This document shows, in pieces, positions 18,299 through 26,245 of a stretch of 64,000 nt of DNA. How positions within the stretch are numbered: the first letter of the stretch is position 1; every line of letters begins with the position of its first letter. The DNA is from Calditrichota bacterium. GTDB taxonomy: Bacteria; CLD3. A program made the position numbers and the translations under genes. Where the stretch lies: positions 1-64,000 of the forward strand of contig QQUF01000022.1 in the NCBI GenBank assembly GCA_008501735.1. The letters run 5' to 3'. The notes under the pieces are model-generated. The model worked only from the letters and a program-made list of their open reading frames with translations. It was not told the DNA's origin and made no database searches.

Positions 18299-19156
18299 TT
18301 AGCTATTTTTCCGAGCCAAATCTGTGTCATTTGATTTCAAATGCAAGTCCATTTGAGGGAATGGGATTGTGATGTTGTTTTCAGTGAATTTTCGATTTAT
18401 ATTTTTTCGAATATCACTTTTAATTCTGTCAATCCCAAAAATATTTTCACTATAAAAAAGAATTTGGAAATCTAAAGAGGAGTTTCCGAAATTCAGGAAA
18501 CGAACTTCGACGTGTTCTCTGTTAGAAACTTCGGAATGTTCTAAGGTACTTTCTTCTAGAGATTTTATCACCAAATCAACATCGCTTCCGTAAGCAACTC
18601 CAACATCAACTTTAAATCGAGTCCGTTTGGACTGATGACTCCAATTAATCACTTTGTTGTTCGTAATTAAAGAATTTGGAATGATAATTGAAATTTCATC
18701 TCGGTTTAAGCCCTTCGAAGTTCTCAAACCAATACTTTGAATTTTCACAATATCACCGTCAATTTGCAAAATGTCATCAACTTTTATTGACCTTTCAGAA
18801 AGCAAAATTATCCCAGAAATCACGTCATTAAAAGTTTGTTGGAGCCCTAAACCAATACCGACAAGAAGAGCCGCAGAACCTGCGATCAAGACCGTAACTT
18901 GAATTCCGATTGTCTCCAAAATGAAAGCCGTAGCAATCACCCAAACTATGTATTTTATAATTTGGAATAAAGCCCAAGTATTTCCTTTATCAAGTTTGTT
19001 AGCTCCACTCTGACGGAAAAGAGTTTTCTTGATTATGAACAAGACCGCTTTAGTAACTAAAAGAATTATTAGAATTGTTACTAAAGAGTAAACTCGAACT
19101 TTGTAGTCTGCGATGTGAATTAACTCGAATTCTAAAAATTTACTAAACGCTTCCAT
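18299..19156 (-). CDS. mscS: MscS-type small-conductance mechanosensitive channel
   Basis: The 285-residue protein has three N-terminal membrane segments. The pore-lining third helix contains AALLVGIGLGLQQTFNDVIS, followed by the beta domain with RSIKVDDILQID, GLRTSKGLNRDEISIIIPNS and a C-terminal alpha-beta domain. The family opens under membrane tension to release solutes during hypo-osmotic shock. It starts 33 bases after the AstE-like gene, so it is probably the last gene of the protease-RimK cluster. Confidence 0.9.
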   Translation of the reverse strand: MEAFSKFLEFELIHIADYKVRVYSLVTILIILLVTKAVLFIIKKTLFRQSGANKLDKGNTWALFQIIKYIVWVIATAFILETIGIQVTVLIAGSAALLVGIGLGLQQTFNDVISGIILLSERSIKVDDILQIDGDIVKIQSIGLRTSKGLNRDEISIIIPNSLITNNKVINWSHQSKRTRFKVDVGVAYGSDVDLVIKSLEESTLEHSEVSNREHVEVRFLNFGNSSLDFQILFYSENIFGIDRIKSDIRKNINRKFTENNITIPFPQMDLHLKSNDTDLARKNS

Positions 19157-19189
19157 TTTTACCTTTGGGTTTTGCTAAGTAATTTTATT

Positions 19190-20158
19190 TTAAGATTTAA
19201 ATTCTGTTCCAATATGAAACAAAGCATCACCACGATTTACAATCGCAGTTTTGTTTACACAAATTATGAAACAATCTGTTGGAGCTAAGACCTTTCTTTC
19301 AAATTCACCGTAAGGGTCAGAGATTATTCCAAGCAAAGTTCTTTTGGGAACCCAAGTTCCATTTTCGGCGACTAAATGAAACATTCCCGAAAAAGGAGCT
19401 CTAAGCCATTTTGATTTTTTTATAATAAAGGTTTCGTTAGCTTTTTTGATTTCACCTTTTTGCATTCCGAGAAATTTCATTACGTTCAACGCACCACGAA
19501 CACCTGTCTCAATTACTTTTTTATCTAAATTTTTCGATTTTCCACCTTCAAACAAAATTATAGGTTTGCCTGCTTTTTCCATTGTGTAACGAACAGACTT
19601 GGGAATACATTTTGACTCTAAAACAATTGGTGCTCCAAAGGCTTCAGCAAGCTCTTCATTTTTGTTGTCTCCAAACTCGCTTCCAAACGCACATCTGATT
19701 TGAGGAAAATTATCTCGTTCTCCACCACCTGAATGAAAGTCAATCGTGTAATCAACCAATGGAACAATTTCTTGCGTAAACTTGTAAGCGAACTGACTCG
19801 CCAATGAACCATTCGCAGAACCCGGAAACACTCTGTTCAAATCTCGACCGTCAGGAAATTCTCTTGTTTGACTCAAGTAACCAAAAACATTTAAAACAGG
19901 AATACAAATGGTTGTTCCAATTTTCGGTTTGTTCAACTTTTGTTTAATAATTTCTCTTAATATTCCAACCCCGTTTACTTCGTCGCCGTGAACTCCTCCC
20001 ATTAAAAGCAAAACGGGTCCATCTTTTTTGGCTCTTTCAACAAAAATTGGAATGTGAATGCTGTGCCTTGTGTGAAGTTTTGCGACCTCAAGTTCGAGAT
20101 GAGCACTTTCACCCATCTCGATTTCCTTACCTAAAAGAATAAATTTTTCTTTAGACAT
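19190..20158 (-). CDS. AstE/AspA-type (succinylglutamate desuccinylase/aspartoacylase) metallopeptidase
   Basis: The 322-residue protein is a zinc carboxypeptidase-like amidohydrolase: [10 protein letters not shown] gives the zinc ligands His57 and Glu60, DFHSGGGER gives the third ligand, and NPxR-type binding is represented by [10 protein letters not shown]. The C-terminal 90 residues form a biotinyl-like beta domain ([17 protein letters not shown]) found in many AstE-like proteins. Annotated relatives deacylate N-acyl amino acids. Here the gene overlaps rimK by 8 bases and may instead act on a peptide or glutamate-tailed product. The true substrate is unknown. Confidence 0.87.
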   Translation of the reverse strand: MSKEKFILLGKEIEMGESAHLELEVAKLHTRHSIHIPIFVERAKKDGPVLLLMGGVHGDEVNGVGILREIIKQKLNKPKIGTTICIPVLNVFGYLSQTREFPDGRDLNRVFPGSANGSLASQFAYKFTQEIVPLVDYTIDFHSGGGERDNFPQIRCAFGSEFGDNKNEELAEAFGAPIVLESKCIPKSVRYTMEKAGKPIILFEGGKSKNLDKKVIETGVRGALNVMKFLGMQKGEIKKANETFIIKKSKWLRAPFSGMFHLVAENGTWVPKRTLLGIISDPYGEFERKVLAPTDCFIICVNKTAIVNRGDALFHIGTEFKS

Positions 20159-21023
20159 TTCTTTCTACGTACCTGATAATTTCTCTTGCAATATCTTTTT
20201 TCGTCGCTGCCTCAATGCCTTCTAAACCCGGTGAAGAGTTTACTTCCAAGACCAAAGGTCCGTTTTTTGATTGAAGTAAGTCAACTCCAGCAACTCCTAA
20301 GCCCATTGCTTTTGCAGCTCGTAAAGCAGTATTTTCTTCGTCTTCGGATAATTCGAAAATACTTGCAGAACCACCTCTGTGTAGATTTGAGCGAAACTCA
20401 CCTTCTTTACCTTGTCTTTTCATTGCTCCAACAACGACTCCGTCAACAATAAAAGCTCTTAAGTCAGCTCCACCAGCCTCTTCGATAAATTGTTGAGCAA
20501 TCACTCTTACTTTCAAACCATTAAATGCTTCGATTACTGAGTGAGCGGCATTTGTTGTTTCTGCCAAAATTACACCTAAACCTTGAGTTCCTTCAAGCAA
20601 TTTTATGACAACAGGAGCTCCACCAATTGAATTTACCAAATGTTCAACATCTTTTGAATAATCAGTAAAAATAGTTTTAGGAAGTCCAACTCCCGCTCTT
20701 GATAAAATTTGCAAACTTCTAAGTTTGTCTCTTGAACGAACAAGAGCTTGAGATTCGACAGCTGAAAATACTTTCATCATCTCAAATTGACGAACAACAG
20801 CAGTTCCATAAAATGTTACAGAAGCTCCTATTCTTGGAATTATTGCATCAATATCAGTTAAATATTCACCATTATAAAAGACTTTAGGTCTCTTTTTTTC
20901 AATTTCAATTTGACATTTTGTATGGTCAACGACAATGACTTCGTGTCCTTTTTGTTTTCCTGCTTCAACCAATCTTTTGGTCGAATAAAGTTTTGGATTT
21001 CTTGAGAGAATTGCAATTTTCAT
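20151..21023 (-). CDS. rimK: RimK-type ATP-grasp alpha-L-glutamate ligase
   Basis: The 290-residue protein has the RimK layout: an N-terminal domain starting [21 protein letters not shown], the central ATP-grasp with [18 protein letters not shown] as the nucleotide loop, and the metal-site segment [14 protein letters not shown] near the end. RimK adds glutamate residues to the C-terminus of ribosomal protein S6 in E. coli; relatives glutamylate other acceptors. It lies 5 bases after the retropepsin-like gene and overlaps the AstE-like gene, so the three are almost surely one operon. Confidence 0.92.
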   Translation of the reverse strand: MKIAILSRNPKLYSTKRLVEAGKQKGHEVIVVDHTKCQIEIEKKRPKVFYNGEYLTDIDAIIPRIGASVTFYGTAVVRQFEMMKVFSAVESQALVRSRDKLRSLQILSRAGVGLPKTIFTDYSKDVEHLVNSIGGAPVVIKLLEGTQGLGVILAETTNAAHSVIEAFNGLKVRVIAQQFIEEAGGADLRAFIVDGVVVGAMKRQGKEGEFRSNLHRGGSASIFELSEDEENTALRAAKAMGLGVAGVDLLQSKNGPLVLEVNSSPGLEGIEAATKKDIAREIIRYVERNV

Positions 21024-21028
21024 AGAAA

Positions 21029-21478
21029 TTAATCCTTCAATTTTTTAGTTTTCAATTTGTGTGAAAGGTTGGTTTTTGTTGAATCAACAATAAATCTTTT
21101 GTTTAATAACTTCCGTCCAATTAAAACCGGATATTTCATATTTTCCCTTTCACTTAGTGAAAGTTCTATCGGGAAAATCTCACCGAAAATTTTTATAGTT
21201 GTTGTCAAAATAAATCTATTCTCAGAAGTTCCGAAAGAATTCTTTACGAGTTTTCTTTTGTAATTAGAGAATTTGAATAATTTTTCGCTGTATTCAGGAT
21301 GCGAAGGGTCAAGAAGGCAAAAAGTCAACAAAGTCTTCCCATCAATTTCTTTCTCTTCAATGTGATGACAATGAATTGAAGAAGTGTAAGCTCCAGTGTC
21401 AATTTTAATGTCAAGTTCGCTAATCTCAAATTCAGGAAACTCCGCTTTATCTTTTCGACCGATAATTATTTTGTCCAT
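21029..21478 (-). CDS. Retropepsin-like (RimB / PF05618 type) protease
   Basis: The 149-residue protein starts [15 protein letters not shown] and contains [12 protein letters not shown]: the DTGA is the active-site signature of retropepsin-like aspartic proteases. Database entries often call the family 'ATP-dependent zinc protease', but no zinc motif is visible. In Pseudomonas a protein of this family, RimB, is encoded beside RimK. The direct link to rimK (5 bases apart) fits that pattern. It is the first gene of the cluster, with an 83-base gap upstream. Confidence 0.85.
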   Translation of the reverse strand: MDKIIIGRKDKAEFPEFEISELDIKIDTGAYTSSIHCHHIEEKEIDGKTLLTFCLLDPSHPEYSEKLFKFSNYKRKLVKNSFGTSENRFILTTTIKIFGEIFPIELSLSERENMKYPVLIGRKLLNKRFIVDSTKTNLSHKLKTKKLKD

Positions 21479-21561
21479 AGAACCTTAATTTTAAAAATGA
21501 GAATTTAGTAAAAATCCATTCTACTGAATAAAAATCTGCTTTCAAACAATATTTTTATGAC

Positions 21562-22020
21562 TTACTTCTTCTTAAGATTTGTCTCATAAATTTCAATCCA
21601 TTTTTCCGAAGTCATTCTGCTAATTAATTCACCAATTAAGTCATAAGGAATTTGGTCTATTTTCTTAAAACGAATACAACTTTTTCCCATATCCAATTTT
21701 GTTTTACAATGTTTCGGATACTCAGCTGTGAACCACTTCATTAGATTTTCATCTGCATAAATTCCCATATGATAGAGTGCAACAAAGTTCTTTTGTGAAG
21801 CAATATTTATGAAAGGCAAAGGTAATTTAGGGTCGCAATGGTAACCATTCGGATAAACAGAATGCGGAACAACATAACCAATCATTCCATAACTAATTGT
21901 CTCCTCAAAACCTTTGGGTAAATTTTCAAGAATGACTTTTCTCATTTTAGAAATTACAAACTTTCTATCTTCGGGTAATTGCGAAATGTAACTTTCAGGG
22001 TTTCCAGCATTAATTTGCAT
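21562..22020 (-). CDS. DUF1801 domain protein (YdhG/YjbR-like fold)
   Basis: The 152-residue protein matches the DUF1801 pattern: YISQLPEDRKFVISKMRKVI at the start, SYGMIGYVVPHSVYP, NFVALYHMG, then LDMGKSCIRFKKIDQIP near the end, where the conserved G-K-S-C-I-R-F stretch sits. The biochemical role of the family is unknown; it shares a fold with YjbR and CyaY. It stands alone between the kinase gene (24 bases upstream on the same strand) and the protease gene. Confidence 0.8.
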   Translation of the reverse strand: MQINAGNPESYISQLPEDRKFVISKMRKVILENLPKGFEETISYGMIGYVVPHSVYPNGYHCDPKLPLPFINIASQKNFVALYHMGIYADENLMKWFTAEYPKHCKTKLDMGKSCIRFKKIDQIPYDLIGELISRMTSEKWIEIYETNLKKK

Positions 22021-22044
22021 AATTTTACCTTTATTTTTTAGATT

Positions 22045-23532
22045 TTAAACACTTAAACTTAGAAATACTTTAAACGTACTTCCCTTGCCTTCTTGACTTT
22101 GGACTTCAATTTTTCCATTGTGTTTTTCTACAACTCCTTTGACAATTGCAAGTCCCAAACCCATTCCTGTTGTTCGAGTTGTAAAATGTGGCTCAAAGAT
22201 TTTCTCTAAGTTTTCCTGTGAAATTCCGTTTCCGTTGTCTTGCACTTCTAAAACTGCAAACCCGTTTTCAGTTCTCAATCTCACATCAATTTTACGGTCA
22301 TTCTCAGAGGAAGAAAGAATTGCATTTTCGAGCAAGTTTATAAAAACTCGTTTAATTTTATCTTGGTCAAAATTGAAGTCGGGGATTTCCAAGCTTTCAA
22401 AATTTATCCCTTGGTTCGAGTAAAGTTGAATTGTGTCTTTAACCAAGTTCTCCAAATCCCCAACTGCAAGTTCAAGTTTTGGACTTCGTGCAAATTCTGA
22501 AAATTCATTCACAAGCTTCTTTAATGAGTCAACCTCTTCAGTAATAATTTCGGTACAATTTTCCAAAAAGAATTTGAATTCCTCATCGTCGCCTTTGTAA
22601 CGGTCTTTTAGTTCTTGAATTGTTAGCTGAATCGGAGTAAGTGGGTTTTTAATTTCGTGAGCAAGGCTTCGTGCTATTTCTCGCCAAGCAGCAGTTTTCT
22701 CAAGTTGAATAACTTTTTGGTGTTCACCATTAATCTTGTCGAGCATAAAATTCATCGAACGTTGGAGTTTACCAATTTCGTCGTTTGAAGTTTCTTCGAC
22801 TCTAAGTTTCAAATCGCCTTCTGAAATCTTTCGCGTTGCTTCAACTAAAACTTTTATTGGTGAAGTAATTTTTTTGGAGAGTAAGGAGCTAATCAAAAAT
22901 GATACTACTAAAATCAAAGCATAAACCGTCAAGAATGCGTAAAAAAATCTTTCAGTCACAGTTTCTTTTTCGTCTTGTAAAAATCTAAAAGTGTTTAAAA
23001 CGTCTAAAGTTTTTTCTGACTTTTCTTGAAAGTTTGGTGAAAGTTTGATTCCTGAAACCAAGAACAAAGTCGAATCAGAAAAGAAAATCGGAGTAATTCC
23101 GATAAGGAAATTCTTGTTCCCTTTGAAAGGAGTAACTTTTGTTTCAACTTGATTTTTATCGAATTCGAAATTTTCAAACTTGGGAAAGTCATCTTTTTGA
23201 AAAGAAAACAAGTTCTGTTTACTTAAGTCAAAAACTTCAATCGAGTTCAAAGAGTAGACTTCTGAAAATTGCTTTAATTTCTCAAAATCTCGTCTCTCAA
23301 ATATCTCTTTTTCAGACGAAATTTCTTTTGAAATTAGTTTTAGTTTATCTTTTTCATTGTCGTAGTAAAGTTTTGAAAACTCAATTCCTTGCTCCAAAGA
23401 TTCTTCAATTTCATTCCAACCGATTTTGACAACAGAGTCCAAAATCCTATCCACAACGTATGAAAGTGGAATTGCAGGCAAAAGAGTTACTAGCAAAAAC
23501 GCCAAAATTATTTTACCTCTAATCTTTTTCAA
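22045..23532 (-). CDS. Membrane sensor histidine kinase (NtrY-like)
   Basis: The 495-residue protein has a first membrane segment at about 8-26, a 170-residue extracytoplasmic sensor region, a second segment at about 200-217, a HAMP linker, and HisKA with LAHEIKNPLTP (phospho-His near residue 291). The ATPase domain has NAILSSSEND (N box), DNGNGIS (G1), FTTRTTGMGLGLAI (F/G2). HEIKNPLTP is typical of NtrY/AtoS-type kinases that pair with sigma-54 response regulators. No response regulator gene is next to it. It overlaps the gene upstream by 14 bases. Confidence 0.92.
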   Translation of the reverse strand: MKKIRGKIILAFLLVTLLPAIPLSYVVDRILDSVVKIGWNEIEESLEQGIEFSKLYYDNEKDKLKLISKEISSEKEIFERRDFEKLKQFSEVYSLNSIEVFDLSKQNLFSFQKDDFPKFENFEFDKNQVETKVTPFKGNKNFLIGITPIFFSDSTLFLVSGIKLSPNFQEKSEKTLDVLNTFRFLQDEKETVTERFFYAFLTVYALILVVSFLISSLLSKKITSPIKVLVEATRKISEGDLKLRVEETSNDEIGKLQRSMNFMLDKINGEHQKVIQLEKTAAWREIARSLAHEIKNPLTPIQLTIQELKDRYKGDDEEFKFFLENCTEIITEEVDSLKKLVNEFSEFARSPKLELAVGDLENLVKDTIQLYSNQGINFESLEIPDFNFDQDKIKRVFINLLENAILSSSENDRKIDVRLRTENGFAVLEVQDNGNGISQENLEKIFEPHFTTRTTGMGLGLAIVKGVVEKHNGKIEVQSQEGKGSTFKVFLSLSV

Positions 23533-24229
23533 GTCTCAAACTTTCTTTAGTGAAATTTTTAGAGAACTTCCATTTGGTAGAATAATTATCGCTTTTGGGT
23601 TTCTGTTTAAAGAAAAAGCTAATTAGGCTTCCAAGAGAAAATCCAAACTTTTCCTTTTCCTCTTGGTAAGTATTCTTTTCGTAAACCGAGTTCCCAATCC
23701 ACTCACGTAATTTTCTAGTTTCTTCTGTTGGAATCAAATCTACTTTTACTCTCAGAGCTAACTGCATTGCTGAATTTCTCGGTAAATCTGAAGCTGAACA
23801 AATTTTCGAAGAACTTGGATTTGAAAGAAAATTTTCTGTTTCGGCAAAAGTTTTGAAAAGAATTTCTTCTGTTGAATTTCTCGTAATTTTTGTTAAAACG
23901 AACTGGTCTTCCCAAACATCTCTTTTGACTTTGAAAATTTCTTTTCGATACAGAAATGCTTCTTTTTGTTCAGGAAATTTTAGATGAAACTCTAATGACA
24001 CAGTAATCGCAAGTCCACTTAGTAAAGTCTCTTTTCCTTTTTCAGAAAGAAGATTTTTGGCTAAAAATTCTGCTTGTAAGGAGTCTTTCTTTTCAAAAAC
24101 TTCAAGTGAACGAATAAAAGAGTTTTGTGCGAAAGAGGTTTGCAAAGCAAAAAATAGCAAGGTAAAAACCAAAAGACTTTTGGGAAAAATGCTTCCAATA
24201 AATTTTTTCTTTAAACAGTAATCTCTCAC
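23519..24229 (-). CDS. Secreted DUF4390-like protein next to the histidine kinase
   Basis: The 236-residue protein has an N-terminal signal segment (SLLVFTLLFFALQTSFAQ; the true start may be one of the early codons after 24229) and a mature region with repeated strand-like segments such as ITVSLEFHLKFPE and SAMQLALRVKVDLIP. The pattern resembles DUF4390 proteins, which in Proteobacteria are encoded beside NtrY-type kinases. The resemblance is by eye and moderate. It overlaps the kinase gene by 14 bases and follows the Omp85-like gene by 14, so all three are one operon. The role is unknown, possibly in signal input. Confidence 0.62.
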   Translation of the reverse strand: MRDYCLKKKFIGSIFPKSLLVFTLLFFALQTSFAQNSFIRSLEVFEKKDSLQAEFLAKNLLSEKGKETLLSGLAITVSLEFHLKFPEQKEAFLYRKEIFKVKRDVWEDQFVLTKITRNSTEEILFKTFAETENFLSNPSSSKICSASDLPRNSAMQLALRVKVDLIPTEETRKLREWIGNSVYEKNTYQEEKEKFGFSLGSLISFFFKQKPKSDNYSTKWKFSKNFTKESLRLEKD

Positions 24230-24243
24230 TTCTTCACAAACTC

Positions 24244-25638
24244 CTAAAACTTAAAGCCAAGTGAAAAGGTGATTGAAGCTTTCGAGATTTTTGTTGTTTC
24301 TTCTTCGCTTCTAATTTTGTCATTTATTGGAAAGCCAACGTCAACCGCAATAATTTCTTCCAAAAATGGAATCCAAATCCTTGTTCCAAACCCGTAACCT
24401 GCTGTCAAACCAAGTTCTTCAAATTCTTCAACATCTCGAGTGATTTTACCAGCATCAAAAAATCCGATTAAAGTTACCCAATGTTTTGGGAACTTACCAA
24501 AAGGAAGCGGCAAACGAACTTCGGAGTTAAAGAGCAAAAACTTACTTCCTCCACTAATCGGTGCAATTCCTCCGTTTGGGAAACCACGAACGTAGTTAAT
24601 CCCATCAAGGTAGAATTTTTTGAAAAACGGAGAATCTTCGTTAATCCAACCACCTGAACCACGAAAGGCAAAAGTATTATTTTTATAAAATTTTTGATAA
24701 AACCTTGTATCAAAAAACATTCTCACGTAGTCGAAATTGCTTCCCAAAAACTCGCTTGAAACAGTAATATTCCCTTTAAGCCTGTAACCTTCTGTTGGGA
24801 AAATTCGGCTGTTCCTTTCGTCTTGTAAAAGTGTCAAACCAATTGCGATATTTTTTTGCAACTTACCGTCTTCGCGAATTTCATTGAGGATTGAACTTTT
24901 GACTCTGCCTTCAAAGTAATCGAGATTTACTTCGTCATTAACATCTTCAGAACCATCAATCAAAGTGTCAGGCTCAACATATTCAGCTTGAAACATAAAA
25001 AAATATTTACTCTTTCTTTGGCTCTGCCTTCCGATAAAAACTTCAAACCCGTCTCGGTCAATTTTTTGCAGATAAAGTGAGTCTTCAACTTGGAAATGAA
25101 TTTTTTCGTTGTAGTCATAAATATTCATTCCAAAATAACCTGCTTTTCCCCAAACATTTGGAGCAGTAATTCTTAAGTCCAAACCGTCGCGTTTTTGCCC
25201 ATAAAAAATGTAGCTCGAACGAATTTGGTTTCCGTAACCGAAAAAATTATCGGCATTCAACCCAACGTAAGATTCCCAACCTTCATCTCCGTAGTTCACT
25301 CCTAAGTCAGGAGTTGGGTAATTTTTTTCTTTTATCAAAACCTCAAGAATTAAAGTTCCTTTGTGATTTCCAGGAAGAGCTTTGATTTCAACGCTTCGGA
25401 AGTAACCTGAATTTCTAAGACTTTCTTCGTCACGACGGATTTTTGCGTAATCGGTCCAATCACCAGGCGAAAGTTCCATCAAATTCCAAATTACTGCCTC
25501 TTTAGTTTTATTTGTACCTAAGATTTGAATCGATTCAATTTTGAGAGCATCAGGAGATACAGAACTATTTTGAGAAAAAAGCTCAAGACTTAAAGAGGTA
25601 AGAAAAAATAGCAAGAAGAGTGGTTTTAAGAGTCGCAA
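24244..25638 (-). CDS. Omp85-superfamily outer membrane protein with one POTRA domain
   Basis: The 464-residue protein starts with a signal peptide (MRLLKPLFLLFFLTSLSLELFS). One POTRA domain follows (about 33-110: IESIQILGTNKTKEAVIWN ... SLRNSGYFRSVEI), then a bacterial surface antigen barrel with alternating strands, FPTEGYRLKGN, GSGGWI, NYVRGFPNGG and FFDAGKI. The chain ends in FSLGFKF, a C-terminal Phe signature of outer membrane barrels. BamA has five POTRA domains and about 800 residues, so this is not BamA; it is closer to short Omp85 relatives. It is the first gene of an operon with the secreted protein and the kinase. Confidence 0.87.
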   Translation of the reverse strand: MRLLKPLFLLFFLTSLSLELFSQNSSVSPDALKIESIQILGTNKTKEAVIWNLMELSPGDWTDYAKIRRDEESLRNSGYFRSVEIKALPGNHKGTLILEVLIKEKNYPTPDLGVNYGDEGWESYVGLNADNFFGYGNQIRSSYIFYGQKRDGLDLRITAPNVWGKAGYFGMNIYDYNEKIHFQVEDSLYLQKIDRDGFEVFIGRQSQRKSKYFFMFQAEYVEPDTLIDGSEDVNDEVNLDYFEGRVKSSILNEIREDGKLQKNIAIGLTLLQDERNSRIFPTEGYRLKGNITVSSEFLGSNFDYVRMFFDTRFYQKFYKNNTFAFRGSGGWINEDSPFFKKFYLDGINYVRGFPNGGIAPISGGSKFLLFNSEVRLPLPFGKFPKHWVTLIGFFDAGKITRDVEEFEELGLTAGYGFGTRIWIPFLEEIIAVDVGFPINDKIRSEEETTKISKASITFSLGFKF

Positions 25639-25846
25639 ATGAATTTCTCTATTTGTTAAGAGTTTTGTTGTTGTAAAAGTTAATTATAATATTTACAACT
25701 AAAAATCATAAAAAGATTTTAAAATATAATTCTACTCTTGTTTTAAAATGAAAAAAATTTAAATTAGTTGGGAACAATTTTTTCTTCTAAGTTGTTAAAA
25801 GTTAAAATTGTAGAGTGTCATTTCAAAAAATCGAAGGTGTAACAAA
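25639..25846. promoter_or_regulatory. Divergent promoter region
   Basis: This 208-base, very A+T-rich gap separates the Omp85-kinase operon (-) from the lipoprotein/sigma-54 group (+), so it must carry promoters for both. I could not pick out a convincing sigma-54 (-24/-12) element or a clear Bacteroidota -33/-7 pair. An AAGGTG ribosome-binding site sits 8 bases before the plus-strand ATG at 25847. Confidence 0.45.
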
Positions 25847-26197
25847 ATGAAAAAATTATTACTTCTCATTCTCAGCCTTAGTTTCTTTACTTTTGGTTGT
25901 GAGTTGAATCCTGATTCAAATTCGAATCACGAAATTAGCGTTAATTCAGCAGTTTCGACTACAATTCAGCCTGAAACTATTGAAGAAGATGAATTTACTT
26001 ACGATAAAAAAACATTCCTTCTTGAAGATGAATTTGTCGAAATTGATTTCCCAAATACCTTAGATACAACTACTCGTAAGACTCACACAACAAGATCTAA
26101 ACCTCACAGAAATGGAAAAAGTGGTGGAAATGAAATCGCTGGTGATACAGATGGAACTGTAGACAATGTTGCTATTGACAGTAGCCCTGACAACTAA
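25847..26197 (+). CDS. Small lipoprotein of unknown function
   Basis: The 116-residue protein has a clear lipoprotein signal (LSFFTFGCEL, Cys18 as lipidation site). The mature part of about 98 residues is acidic in the first half (IEEDEFTYDKK, LEDEFVEIDF) and polar and glycine-rich at the end (HRNGKSGGNEIAG). No known domain is visible. The gene sits 48 bases ahead of the TPR-sigma-54 regulator, with a hairpin between them, so it may be a partner or a target of that regulator. Confidence 0.75.
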   Translation: MKKLLLLILSLSFFTFGCELNPDSNSNHEISVNSAVSTTIQPETIEEDEFTYDKKTFLLEDEFVEIDFPNTLDTTTRKTHTTRSKPHRNGKSGGNEIAGDTDGTVDNVAIDSSPDN

Positions 26198-26214
26198 TCT
26201 AAAAAAAGATTAGT
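26193..26214 (+). terminator. Hairpin between lipoprotein and sigma-54 regulator genes
   Basis: The stem AACTAATCT/AGATTAGTT encloses a 4-5-base A-rich loop and overlaps the lipoprotein stop. The following bases are AATTAATATTAATTTTA, not a pure T-run, so it may be an attenuator or processing site that sets the ratio between the two genes rather than a full terminator. Confidence 0.45.
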
Positions 26215-26245
26215 TAATTAATATTAATTTTACGGGGTAAAAAAT

